A stretch of 64,000 nucleotides of DNA, from contig NZ_JAJEPS010000010.1 of the NCBI RefSeq assembly GCF_020686965.1, forward strand, positions 51,341 through 115,340, given 5' to 3'. Positions 26,477-34,821 of this stretch are shown here, in pieces. Both the position numbers and the translations under genes were made by a program. Source of the DNA: Hominiventricola filiformis (GTDB taxonomy: Bacteria > Bacillota > Clostridia > Lachnospirales > Lachnospiraceae). Below the pieces are notes generated by a model. The model worked only from the letters and a program-made list of their open reading frames with translations, ran no database searches and was not told where the DNA came from. Positions within the stretch are counted from its first letter, which is position 1. Each line of letters starts with the position of its first letter.

Positions 26477-27436
26477 CTAATTCAGTACTTTTTCAATAAT
26501 ATATCTCGGACGCGCTTTGGTCTCCAGGTAGATCTTGCCGATATACTCACCAATCACACCGATGGCCAGAAGCTGCAGGCCTCCGATGGCCCAGATGGAT
26601 ACAATGAGGGACGTCCATCCGATACTGGTATGTCCAAGAAAATGCTGTACCAGAGAATAGATCAGCATACCGATGCTGCACAGGAAGATAAACAATCCCA
26701 GAAATACAATAAACCGGATCGGCTTCGTGGACAGGGATGTAATACCGTCGATAGCCAGTGCCAGCATCTTCTTCAGCGGATACTTGGACTCTCCTGCCAT
26801 ACGCTCATGGCGCTCATAAGTCACCACATCCGTCTTGAATCCGATCATGGGAACGATACCGCGGAGGAACAGGTTTACTTCTTTATACTTCGCCATCTCT
26901 TCCAGCGCACGTTTGCTCATGAGACGATAATCTGCATGATTGAAAACGATCTCTCCGCCCATCATACTGATCATATGATAGAAACTCTCTGCTGTGAACC
27001 GTTTGAAAAAGGTATCTGTCGTACGCGCGGAACGCACACCATAGACAATCTCACAGCCATCATAATATTTCTCCACCATCTGATCGATGACGTCGATATC
27101 ATCCTGCAGATCTGCATCCAGGGAAATGGTCATATCTGCATACTCTTTGGCAGTCATCAGTCCGCCAAGCAGCGCATTCTGATGTCCTCTGTTTCTGGAA
27201 AGCTTGACTCCTGCAAAGATTGGGTCCTGCTCATGAAGCTCCTCGATCATGGACCAGGTACGGTCTTTGGAACCATCATTTACAAACATAATCCGGCTGT
27301 CTCTGGAAATCATATTCCGTTCCATGAGACTTTCCATCTTTTCTTTCAGCCTTTTGGAAGTCTCCGGAAGCACTTCCTGCTCGTTATAGCAGGGCACTAC
27401 CAGATACAAAATATCATTCTTTTCTCTTTCCATCAT
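26477..27436 (-). CDS. Glycosyltransferase family 2, polyprenyl-phosphate sugar synthase type (GtrB-like)
   Basis: Attaches a sugar from a nucleotide donor to undecaprenyl phosphate on the inner face of the membrane. The 319-residue protein has the GT-A core (LVVPCYNEQEVLPETSKRL; SLDADLQDDIDVI with the DxD region; KLSRNRGHQNALLGGL) and two C-terminal membrane segments, the standard architecture of GtrB/DPM1-like enzymes. It is followed by two GT-C type proteins that could use its product. Either ATG at 27436 or 27433 is possible. Confidence 0.88.
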   Translation of the reverse strand: MMEREKNDILYLVVPCYNEQEVLPETSKRLKEKMESLMERNMISRDSRIMFVNDGSKDRTWSMIEELHEQDPIFAGVKLSRNRGHQNALLGGLMTAKEYADMTISLDADLQDDIDVIDQMVEKYYDGCEIVYGVRSARTTDTFFKRFTAESFYHMISMMGGEIVFNHADYRLMSKRALEEMAKYKEVNLFLRGIVPMIGFKTDVVTYERHERMAGESKYPLKKMLALAIDGITSLSTKPIRFIVFLGLFIFLCSIGMLIYSLVQHFLGHTSIGWTSLIVSIWAIGGLQLLAIGVIGEYIGKIYLETKARPRYIIEKVLN

Positions 27437-27444
27437 TCTCTTCC

Positions 27445-28302
27445 TTACAGTCCGCGGATATATTCCTCAATGGCATCATGCCAGTCTGCAAAACGGAAAT
27501 CTCCGGTCAGACGGAACATGAAATTATCAAGAATCGAGTAAGCCGGACGATTGGCAGATGCCGGGTTGTCTTTTACATACTCTTCCGTGGTAATATGGTC
27601 AACTTTGGTGCTCTTTCCTGCCAGGCGGAAAATCTCGTCCGTGAAATCTGCCCAGTTGGTATCTCCTTCACAGGTACCGTGGAAAATGCCATAGTTCTCC
27701 GTCGGAAGCAGATAAGCCATAGCCTTTGCCAGCTCTGCTGCACTGGTCGGAGTTCCCAGCTGATCTTTCACCACGCGGACCACGTCATGGTTTTCGGACA
27801 GTTTCAGCATGGTCTTTACAAAGTTATTGCCATCGCCGTAGAGCCATGCAGTACGGATGATAAAGAACTCTTTTGCAAACTGCTGTACGAATTTCTCACC
27901 GGCCAGTTTTGTCACACCGTAAGCACTCTGGGGATCCGGAGTATCGAATTCGGTGTAGGGTCTGGTTCCGTGTCCGTCGAAGACATAGTCCGTAGAAATA
28001 TGAAGCATCTTTGCACCGACTTCTGTTGCTGCGATACTTAAGTTTCTCGGTCCTAATGCATTGATTTTCCATACGATGTCACCGGCAGTCTCGCATCCGT
28101 TTACATTGGTAAATGCAGCACAATTCAGGATTGCATAGGGTTTTACCTCTCTTGCCAGCTCCATGACTTTGTCAATATCGGTGATGTCAAGTTCTGCCAC
28201 ATCGGTATTCACCAGTTCATACTCGCTGTGGGGCGCCAGTTCCTTATTGATTGCTCTTCCAAGCTGTCCGTTACATCCTGTGATGATCAGTTTTTTCTTC
28301 AT
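27445..28302 (-). CDS. rfbD: dTDP-4-dehydrorhamnose reductase
   Basis: Last step of dTDP-L-rhamnose synthesis, NAD(P)H-dependent. The protein of 285 residues has GCNGQLGRAI at the nucleotide site, STDYVFDG, and the catalytic YGVTKLAGE (YxxxK). rfbA, rfbB and rfbC are not in the window, so they must be elsewhere in the genome. It indicates rhamnose in the polymer made by this cluster. Its start lies 32 bases inside the 3' end of the DUF2304 gene. Confidence 0.93.
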   Translation of the reverse strand: MKKKLIITGCNGQLGRAINKELAPHSEYELVNTDVAELDITDIDKVMELAREVKPYAILNCAAFTNVNGCETAGDIVWKINALGPRNLSIAATEVGAKMLHISTDYVFDGHGTRPYTEFDTPDPQSAYGVTKLAGEKFVQQFAKEFFIIRTAWLYGDGNNFVKTMLKLSENHDVVRVVKDQLGTPTSAAELAKAMAYLLPTENYGIFHGTCEGDTNWADFTDEIFRLAGKSTKVDHITTEEYVKDNPASANRPAYSILDNFMFRLTGDFRFADWHDAIEEYIRGL

Positions 28303-28675
28303 TTTTTTCCTTCTCCTTTTTCAGTTCCTGCTCAAGGTCCTGCAGTCTTTTTTCATTCAGTGCCACCATCTGATCCAGTGTCCGCACACTGTTGGACAGA
28401 CGGGACAGCGCTACTGTCAGCGAAAATATAATCAACAGCGAAAAACAAAATCCCAGAAAGAAGATCATGTTTACCGGTGCATAGATTCCCAGAAAATTCG
28501 ATACGATATTTAAAAGTACCGGAGCACAGTCAAAGATCAACAGTGCCGCCAGCACCATCATCCAGACCAGTGCGTATTTCAGCTCCAGACTCCGTTTCCG
28601 TATCATATTAACCAGAACCGCCAGAATCGCCAGAATGGCAATTGCAATGACGATCTGAAGTTTCAGTGTCATCAT
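28271..28675 (-). CDS. DUF2304 family small membrane protein
   Basis: 134 residues: an N-terminal hydrophobic segment, two further membrane segments with the typical LKYALVWMMVLAALL between them, and a charged coiled-coil C-terminus (LNEKRLQDLEQELKKEKEK). DUF2304 proteins are regularly found next to GT2 polyprenyl sugar transferases; their exact role is not known. Here it follows a GT2 by 16 bases and overlaps rfbD by 32. Confidence 0.8.
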   Translation of the reverse strand: MMTLKLQIVIAIAILAILAVLVNMIRKRSLELKYALVWMMVLAALLIFDCAPVLLNIVSNFLGIYAPVNMIFFLGFCFSLLIIFSLTVALSRLSNSVRTLDQMVALNEKRLQDLEQELKKEKEKNEEKTDHHRM

Positions 28676-28691
28676 AATCCCACTCTCCTCT

Positions 28692-29381
28692 CTAGCGTCT
28701 TAAGATTTCCATAAAAATTGCAAGGGTTACTTTTATCATATAATAAGCGGATTTCGGTCCTGCAATAGAGGAAGTTCCCTCTTCTCTCTCCCTCATAATC
28801 ACCGGAAGCTCCGTTACTTTCTTCTTTTTCCGAAGAATCGCCACCACACTCTCCGGTTCCGGATAGTCTTTCGGATAATTCTCCGCATAAATCTTCATGA
28901 CATCCCGGTTCACCATCCGCATGCCGGATGTGGGATCTGTCACTCTCGCCCCGGTCACCAGACGGATCAGGGTGGAAAAATACCGGATGCCCACTCTCCG
29001 CAATCCGGAAGACTGGAATCCTTCTTTCTCAATAAAGCGGGAGCCGATGACCATATCACTGCCTGTTCGCACCAGTTCTTCCGACATCTGCTCGAGATAA
29101 GCCGCATCGTGCTGTCCATCCCCATCAAACTGCACTGCCACGTCATAATGGTTCTGACAGCCGTAAAGGTATCCCGTCTGCACCGCTCCGCCAATGCCAA
29201 GATTCACGGAAAGATTCACATGATTCAATCCGTTTTTCTGGCATACCTGCAGCGTATCATCTGTAGAACAGTCGTTGATGACCACATAATCAAAACCCGG
29301 CGCGTGTTCTTTTATATCCTGTACTGCCCGCAAAATACTCCCACTCTCATTGAAAGCCGGAATAATTACAAGTTTTTTCAT
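28692..29381 (-). CDS. Glycosyltransferase family 2 (DPM1-like, no membrane anchor)
   Basis: 229-residue GT-A protein: LVIIPAFNESGSILRAVQDI at the N-terminus, VINDCSTDDTLQVC, VQFDGDGQHDAAYLEQM with the DxD, and NLGIGGAVQTGYLYG. No C-terminal membrane segment, so it probably relies on the DUF2304 protein that follows as a membrane partner, an arrangement common in such clusters. The likely product is a polyprenyl-phosphate sugar. Confidence 0.85.
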   Translation of the reverse strand: MKKLVIIPAFNESGSILRAVQDIKEHAPGFDYVVINDCSTDDTLQVCQKNGLNHVNLSVNLGIGGAVQTGYLYGCQNHYDVAVQFDGDGQHDAAYLEQMSEELVRTGSDMVIGSRFIEKEGFQSSGLRRVGIRYFSTLIRLVTGARVTDPTSGMRMVNRDVMKIYAENYPKDYPEPESVVAILRKKKKVTELPVIMREREEGTSSIAGPKSAYYMIKVTLAIFMEILRR

Positions 29382-29432
29382 ACTTTTTTCTTCTCCTGAT
29401 TAGGTTCACTACCCTTTATTGTACCACAGATC

Positions 29433-30179
29433 TTACCGGATGACAAACTGTGACAGCACCCGCACTACCCTGCACAGATCCGTTACCCATGCAAAAGGAA
29501 CATGATTTTCCACCAGCGCCCGGTGTCCTTCCATCATAGATTCCACATAGGCCCCCAGACTGTTGGTGCTGGTACCTCCATGGGACATATAAATCAGTAT
29601 TTCCGGTAAATAAGAAAGTGTTACCTCTTTCCGGTATAAAATGCGGACCATAAATTCATAATCCCCGGAAATCCGGTAATCTGTCCGGTACAGACCGAAC
29701 CTGTCGTAAACCTTTTTTTTCAGATACAAGGTCGGATGTCCCGGCATCCAGCCGCTTCGAATTACACCCTGGCCCTGATGCCATTTCCGGACGATCCGAT
29801 CACCATCCATATAGCAGAGATCTCCATGCACGCCATCCGTACCCTCTTTTTCCATGATCTCCACCATGCGCATGAGTACGCCCTCGTCTGCATACCGGTC
29901 AAAACAGCAGCCCACAATATCCCCTGTTGCCATGCAGATGCCTTTATTGATGGCATCGTAGATACCATTGTCCTTTTCCGACATCCAGGAAATGCGGCCC
30001 GGCTCTTTTTCTTCCAGTTCTTTTAAAAGATCCACCGTGCCGTCCGTGGACCCGCCGTCCACAATAATGTGCTCGATATTCGGATAGGTCTGTTTTTTCA
30101 CCTCTGCGAGAATCCGCTTCAGATTTTCAATATCATTATAGGTAGTGGTTACTACCGATACTTTTGGAAATGTATTCAT
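29433..30179 (-). CDS. Glycosyltransferase family 2 (WcaA/PglI-like)
   Basis: 248-residue cytoplasmic GT-A enzyme: VSVVTTTYNDIENLKRIL, IIVDGGSTDGTVDLL, SEKDNGIYDAINKGI and GDYEFMVRI. These match the subgroup that adds a hexose in surface polysaccharide assembly. Its ATG at 30179 directly abuts the stop of the GT4 gene at 30180, so the two are probably co-translated. Confidence 0.87.
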   Translation of the reverse strand: MNTFPKVSVVTTTYNDIENLKRILAEVKKQTYPNIEHIIVDGGSTDGTVDLLKELEEKEPGRISWMSEKDNGIYDAINKGICMATGDIVGCCFDRYADEGVLMRMVEIMEKEGTDGVHGDLCYMDGDRIVRKWHQGQGVIRSGWMPGHPTLYLKKKVYDRFGLYRTDYRISGDYEFMVRILYRKEVTLSYLPEILIYMSHGGTSTNSLGAYVESMMEGHRALVENHVPFAWVTDLCRVVRVLSQFVIR

Positions 30180-31388
30180 CTATTCTCCCTGACCCCACAG
30201 CCTGTGATACAGCGCTGCATATTCCATAAAACGGTCATTTTTCTCATATTGTACCGCCCTCGTAAGGCAGTCTTCTTTTCTCATGGGATGCTCCCTCTCG
30301 GCAAAGATTGCCTGCAGCAATGCCTCTGCATCTCCTTTTCTCACCACCCGGCCACAGGTCTTATCGAGACTCTCCGGGCTTCCTCCGGTCTCAAAGGTAA
30401 TGACCGGCGTTCCGCAGGATAATGCCTCCAGATTGGTGGTCGGAAAATTATCTTCCAGCGTGGCATTGACAAACACATCTGCCATGGAATAGTATCCAGC
30501 CAGTTCTTCCGCATTTTCCGTCCGGGTAATGCCAATGATCTCTTCTGGCAGTTCCCTGATCTGCTTTTCGTTTAATCCAATCAAAATGATCTTACAGTCT
30601 TCCGGCAGTTTTTTCGCAAGCCCGCAGAAATAAGATAGTCCTTTCCGCCGCTCCCACACATTGGCTACACCGAGAATCACAAAACTATGCTCCAACCCCA
30701 GTTTTTTCCGGAGATCATTTTCTGTTGGTCGGAAAATCGTCTGATCTACCCCATTAGGAATGACCTGGACTGGATAGTCTTTTAAGAAAGACTGTTTCAC
30801 TTCGTCCGCCAGCCATCGGGAGGGTGTCACAATAGTAAGGTTCGCCACACCGGTAAATGCCGCCTTTTTTCTTTTATAATTGTTCGCCGTATTATTTTTA
30901 AATAATGCATAAGGATAAGTATTTCGATACTCTTTGCAGTCTTTGCATCCATCCCGCCACTGTCCACAATTGTTATAATCATAGAACGCACAGTGCCCGG
31001 TGTAAGGCCAGCAGTCGTGAAGGGTCCACACCACCGGCTTTCCCGCTTTTTTCAGATAGTCAAATAAGAGTTCCGTCTGCAGGACAAATCCATGAATGTT
31101 GTGAAGCTGAATCACGTCCGGATTCCATTCCTCGATCTTACGGATCAGTTTTCTGGTAGCTGATGCCGATGCGAATCCATGCTCGCCCTTAAAAAACGTA
31201 GACAACACATGAATTCCCATGCTGACCGGAGAGCCAAAGCAAAATGCATGTACACCTTTCGGCGCGGTTCTTCTGCCATAGGCAATGAGGCAGTCATCCC
31301 CCTGTTTTTCCAATGTATGATAAATATCCACAGTAATGCGCCCTACGCTGCCGCTGCCGCATACGGTGCTGATCTGTAAAACTTTCAT
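30180..31388 (-). CDS. Glycosyltransferase family 4
   Basis: 402-residue GT-B enzyme with MKVLQISTVCGSGSVGRITV at the N-terminus, WNPDVIQLHNIHGF, VIPNGVDQTIF, and the donor-binding NLEALSCGTPVITFETGGSPE in the C-domain. It resembles WcaC-type transferases of exopolysaccharide pathways. It is the first gene of the minus-strand polysaccharide operon that runs to 22032. Confidence 0.9.
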   Translation of the reverse strand: MKVLQISTVCGSGSVGRITVDIYHTLEKQGDDCLIAYGRRTAPKGVHAFCFGSPVSMGIHVLSTFFKGEHGFASASATRKLIRKIEEWNPDVIQLHNIHGFVLQTELLFDYLKKAGKPVVWTLHDCWPYTGHCAFYDYNNCGQWRDGCKDCKEYRNTYPYALFKNNTANNYKRKKAAFTGVANLTIVTPSRWLADEVKQSFLKDYPVQVIPNGVDQTIFRPTENDLRKKLGLEHSFVILGVANVWERRKGLSYFCGLAKKLPEDCKIILIGLNEKQIRELPEEIIGITRTENAEELAGYYSMADVFVNATLEDNFPTTNLEALSCGTPVITFETGGSPESLDKTCGRVVRKGDAEALLQAIFAEREHPMRKEDCLTRAVQYEKNDRFMEYAALYHRLWGQGE

Positions 31389-31443
31389 TCCTGACCTTTC
31401 TGTGCTATACTCTTTTTAACTTTAGTATAAGCGAGGTAATTCA

Positions 31444-32226
31444 ATGATAATCATACAACCTTCCGGCGGTTTATGCAATAGAATGCGGGTGATTAATTCC
31501 GGATGGAAACTGGCCCGGGAACGGAAAGAAAAGCTTCAGATTCTGTGGAACTGCAATGCAGAGCTGAACTGCCCCTTTGAGTCATTATTTCAGCCGGTGA
31601 CCGGATTTAAAATCACCAGCATTCATTCCGTGGCTGATCCGCGAAAGCTCTTTCACCAGAAGACGGCAAAAAATTATCTGACCAATGAAACCATTCTGGC
31701 ACACCGGAATTCCGATGGGTGTCTGGATCCAGATTATGTGGCATCTCTTACCGGAAAAACATATATTTTTACCTGGGAATGGTTTTATCCCTCCGAAGAC
31801 TATCACCTCTTCGTTCCCACCGAGCGGCTTCAGAAACGGATCGACGACATCACTTCCCGCTTTGGCTCTTCCTGCGTGGGCGTGCACATCCGCCGCACAG
31901 ACAACCAGCCCGCCATCGGCAAAAGCTCCACGGATGCCTTTATCCATTCCATGAAGCAGGAACTGGAGGCTGATCCGGCGACGATGTTCTATCTGGCCAC
32001 CGATGATATGGAAGAAGAGAAACGGCTTCGGGAAGCATTCCCGGGACGGATTCTCTCCAATGAGAACCGCTGCCTCCGCCGCGACAGCGTAGATGGCATG
32101 CACGACGCCCTGCTCGACCTCTACTGCCTTGCTTCCACCCGAAAGATCATCGGAAGCTTTTTCAGTTCTTTTACGGACATCGCAGCGGATATGCACCATA
32201 TTCCGAAGGTGATTGCGGGAGAGTAA
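31444..32226 (+). CDS. Fucosyltransferase-like protein (GT23/GT11-type, GDP-fucose fold)
   Basis: 260 residues. The N-terminus IIQPSGGLCNRMRVINSGW matches the GG-x-x-N-R motif of alpha-fucosyltransferases and NodZ, and VGVHIRRTDNQPAIG carries the HIRRTD donor-binding motif. GSFFSSFTDIAADM near the C-terminus is the third conserved block. It probably adds fucose or a related deoxysugar to a surface glycan. It is divergent from the main polysaccharide operon and is followed by repeat copy B. Confidence 0.75.
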   Translation: MIIIQPSGGLCNRMRVINSGWKLARERKEKLQILWNCNAELNCPFESLFQPVTGFKITSIHSVADPRKLFHQKTAKNYLTNETILAHRNSDGCLDPDYVASLTGKTYIFTWEWFYPSEDYHLFVPTERLQKRIDDITSRFGSSCVGVHIRRTDNQPAIGKSSTDAFIHSMKQELEADPATMFYLATDDMEEEKRLREAFPGRILSNENRCLRRDSVDGMHDALLDLYCLASTRKIIGSFFSSFTDIAADMHHIPKVIAGE

Positions 32227-32239
32227 TATAGATTCCTGC

Positions 32240-32347
32240 TCACAGGTAATTGAACCAGGCATATAAAGGTGACAGCATGTGAGAAGGGACTGCGGACGTT
32301 CCTTTCACATGCTGTCACCCTTCCCTGTCTGCGTCATCACCTGTAAA
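32240..32347. repeat. Palindromic repeat element, copy B
   Basis: A perfect 15-base inverted repeat GGTGACAGCATGTGA / TCACATGCTGTCACC (32268-32282, 32305-32319), with weaker outer pairing around ACAGGT (32241-32246) and ACCTGT (32338-32343). The inner segment GGGACTGCGGACGTTCCTTT followed by CACA (from 32286) is shared with copy A at 20257. Arms differ between copies while the core is kept. The element can also act as a terminator for the + strand gene before it. Confidence 0.7.
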
Positions 32348-32359
32348 CAATAATAAATA

Positions 32360-33271
32360 CTAACGTAACACCCCACACTCCTCCGGCAGTTCCATGGTTT
32401 TATACTGCCAGAGGAGTTTTTCCAATTCATAAATGGCCGGCGTCAGGAATTTATTTTTATGATAGACCAGCTTGAACTTCCGGTCCCATTCTTTATGTTC
32501 ATTATAAAAAATCCGGACGCGCTGATGCCGTATCTCATGTTTTAAAAGACGCAGGGACATCACCGACAATACTTTATGATAAAGCACCGCATTGATGATG
32601 GTTCGCGGACAGTTCGCCTCCCAGGTCACTTTGATCGACAACCCGTGCCGTTCGGTATATTCTTCAAACAGCTTTCTTGTTCCGCTTCCCTGCTCTCTCA
32701 TGGCAAAGCTCTCACCATCCAGTTCTTCCGTATGCAGCATTTCTTTTTCGTAAAACGGATGATGCACCCCCGCAGTCAGCACCAGCGAATCATCAATAAT
32801 CGGAATCACAATGAGATCCGGAGAATGAATCTCTCCTTCCACGACTGCTGCATCCAGTTCCGCTTTCAGAAGCTTCTGCTCAATTTCCACTGTATTACTC
32901 ACAAAGGAATGCACTTCCAATCCCGGCACCGCCTGCTCAAGCTCCAGAATGATCTTCGGCGTCAGACAGGTTCCCACCGTCAGGGTACTGCCAAGCTTCA
33001 ACACCGGTGTCTGTCCCTGATTCCACATGAGTTCCTCCAGCTCCCGGAACTGCATGACCACTTCCTGGGATTTATCGAGCAGCAGTCTTCCCTGATCAGT
33101 CAGATACAGTTTCTTCCCCAGACGTTCAAATAACAGACAGTGATAGTGCTGCTCCAGCTCTCGAACAGCCTGGCTCACCGTCGGCTGAGACAGATAAAGA
33201 TGCTCCGCCGCCGCGCTCATAGTACCATACTCTGCCAAGGCTAAAAATATATTCAGATGCCGAATAGTCAT
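32360..33271 (-). CDS. LysR-family transcriptional regulator
   Basis: 303 residues: winged helix-turn-helix at 1-60 (IRHLNIFLALAEYGTMSAAA, then EHLYLSQPTVSQAVRELE), followed by a substrate-binding domain starting LKLGSTLTVGTCL. Similar to CysL/YeiE-type regulators. It is divergent from the siroheme protein gene, with a palindrome in the gap, so by the usual LysR arrangement it likely regulates that gene and itself. Confidence 0.92.
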   Translation of the reverse strand: MTIRHLNIFLALAEYGTMSAAAEHLYLSQPTVSQAVRELEQHYHCLLFERLGKKLYLTDQGRLLLDKSQEVVMQFRELEELMWNQGQTPVLKLGSTLTVGTCLTPKIILELEQAVPGLEVHSFVSNTVEIEQKLLKAELDAAVVEGEIHSPDLIVIPIIDDSLVLTAGVHHPFYEKEMLHTEELDGESFAMREQGSGTRKLFEEYTERHGLSIKVTWEANCPRTIINAVLYHKVLSVMSLRLLKHEIRHQRVRIFYNEHKEWDRKFKLVYHKNKFLTPAIYELEKLLWQYKTMELPEECGVLR

Positions 33272-33293
33272 ATGTATTTCCTCTCTTTTATCT

Positions 33294-33308
33294 ATAGGTA
33301 AAACCTAT
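33294..33308. promoter_or_regulatory. Probable LysR-type operator
   Basis: Palindrome ATAGGT-N3-ACCTAT between the divergent LysR and siroheme protein genes, matching the T-N11-A form used by LysR regulators. Confidence 0.65.
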
Positions 33309-33353
33309 TATTTCTATCAAATAATATCATTTTTCAAATATATCAACAAGTGC

Positions 33354-33359
33354 TATAGT
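33354..33359 (+). promoter_or_regulatory. -10 element for the siroheme protein gene
   Basis: TATAGT with an extended TGC just before it, 31 bases before the GTG start. The -35 region 17 bases upstream (TTTTCA) is weak, as expected for an activator-dependent promoter. Confidence 0.5.
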
Positions 33360-33389
33360 GAATGTACATACAAAAAAGGAGGAACCATC

Positions 33390-34313
33390 GTGGCAACATT
33401 AACCGTCAGCAAAGAGGAAGAAAAACGCTTAAAAGGCATGGGATTTCTGAGCAACAAGGGAACCGACAATTTCTCAGCCCGTGTCATCACTGTCAATGGA
33501 AAGGTAACCGCTGCTCAGCAGCGCTGTCTTGCAGAAGCCGCTGAAAAATTCGGAAACGGCATTCTTACATTCACTACCCGTCAGACCGTGGAGGTACAGG
33601 GCATCCCCTATGAAAATATTGACGCATTCCAGGAATATCTGGCAAAAGAAGGTCTGGAAACAGGAGGAACCGGTCCACTGATACGTCCGATTGTATCCTG
33701 CAAAGGAACCACCTGCCAGTATGGACTTCTGGATTCCTTCGCACTCTCCGAGGAAATCCACAAACGTTTCTACAAAGGATACCGTGCTTACAAACTTCCG
33801 CACAAATTTAAAATTGCAGTGGGCGGATGTCCCAACAACTGTGTAAAACCAAACTTAAATGACCTGGGTATTATCGGTCAGAGAATTCCGACCTATGATG
33901 CATCCCTCTGCAAAGGATGTAAGAAATGTTCTGTAGCAGAAGCCTGTCCCAACGGTGCTCCAAAACTGGTCGACGGCGTCATGCAGATTGATAAAGATAT
34001 CTGTAAAAACTGCGGTCGTTGTGTCGGACACTGCCGCTTCGACTCCATCACCGATGGAGAATATGGATTCAAGATCTACATCGGCGGACGCTGGGGCAAA
34101 CAGATCTCCCATGGAAAAGCACTCCACAAAGTATTCACTTCCAAGGAGGAAGCTCTCGATGTCATCGAGAAAGCTATTCTTCTGTTCCGTGACCAGGGCA
34201 AACCGGGCGAGCGTTTTGCATGCACCATCGACCGTCTTGGATTCGATAATGTAGAAAAACAGCTGCTCTCCAATGAACTGTTGGAAAGAAAAGAAGAGAT
34301 TCTGAGTAAATAA
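33390..34313 (+). CDS. Siroheme/4Fe-4S nitrite-sulfite reductase-like protein with ferredoxin domain
   Basis: 307-residue redox protein. The N-terminal half is a nitrite/sulfite reductase ferredoxin-like domain (GNGILTFTTRQTVEVQGIP). The central domain has C104, C109, C147 and C151 (GGCPNNC), the pattern that binds a 4Fe-4S cluster coupled to siroheme. A two-cluster ferredoxin insert follows: C174, C177, C180, C186 and C205, C208, C211, C215. It resembles the AsrC/DsrAB-like family, and no partner subunit is adjacent. Translation starts at GTG with AAGGAGG seven bases before. Sulfite or nitrite reduction is plausible, not proven. Confidence 0.82.
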   Translation: MATLTVSKEEEKRLKGMGFLSNKGTDNFSARVITVNGKVTAAQQRCLAEAAEKFGNGILTFTTRQTVEVQGIPYENIDAFQEYLAKEGLETGGTGPLIRPIVSCKGTTCQYGLLDSFALSEEIHKRFYKGYRAYKLPHKFKIAVGGCPNNCVKPNLNDLGIIGQRIPTYDASLCKGCKKCSVAEACPNGAPKLVDGVMQIDKDICKNCGRCVGHCRFDSITDGEYGFKIYIGGRWGKQISHGKALHKVFTSKEEALDVIEKAILLFRDQGKPGERFACTIDRLGFDNVEKQLLSNELLERKEEILSK

Positions 34314-34330
34314 TCACACATATTGAAAAA

Positions 34331-34354
34331 GGACCGCTCCATACGAAGCGGTCC
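34331..34354 (+). terminator. Terminator after the siroheme protein gene
   Basis: GGACCGCT / AGCGGTCC stem (34331-34338, 34347-34354) followed by CTTTCTTATT. A-run on the other side suggests it also serves the lipoprotein gene on the minus strand. Confidence 0.8.
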
Positions 34355-34371
34355 CTTTCTTATTCTTTCTA

Positions 34372-34710
34372 TTATTCCTGAGCTGCCTCAGCATCCTCTG
34401 CCGGAACTTCTTCCTGTGCATCATCAGCTGCTGCATTTTCCTCGGTTGCATCCTCTGCTTCTGCATCTGCTGCATCAGCGTCCTCTGCTGCTTCCTCGGT
34501 CTCCTCACCTGCTGCCGGAGTTTCCTCCTCTACAGCAGTCTCTTTCTCAGTTGCATCTTCTGCTTCTGTAGTGTCCTCTGCCTCTGTGGTATCTTCTACC
34601 TCCTGGGTCTCCTCAGCCGGAGCAGTGGTATCTGCGGAAGATCCGCATCCAGTCATAGCAAATGCACTTAACATTCCTACGCAGCATAATACAAGCCATT
34701 TCTTTTTCAT
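34372..34710 (-). CDS. Small, extremely acidic lipoprotein
   Basis: 112 residues from the ATG at 34710 with GAGGAGG before it. The signal peptide MKKKWLVLCCVGMLSAFAMT ends with the lipobox cysteine C22 (MTGCGSS). The remaining 90 residues consist almost only of Glu, Asp, Ala and Thr with short repeats of the type DTTEAE. Such proteins are intrinsically disordered; a role as a surface spacer or cation-binding lipoprotein is possible. I recognise no known family. A start at 34788 would place the signal peptide internally and was rejected. Confidence 0.8.
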   Translation of the reverse strand: MKKKWLVLCCVGMLSAFAMTGCGSSADTTAPAEETQEVEDTTEAEDTTEAEDATEKETAVEEETPAAGEETEEAAEDADAADAEAEDATEENAAADDAQEEVPAEDAEAAQE

Positions 34711-34821
34711 AGTCTTTTCCTCCTCGTTAGGCTTATTTTTTACTACGTGTGACAGGATACCGAATCTTTGTGTCCATTTTGTGTCCAAAAAATTAGGATT
34801 TCTTTAAGATTTTCGAAAAAA

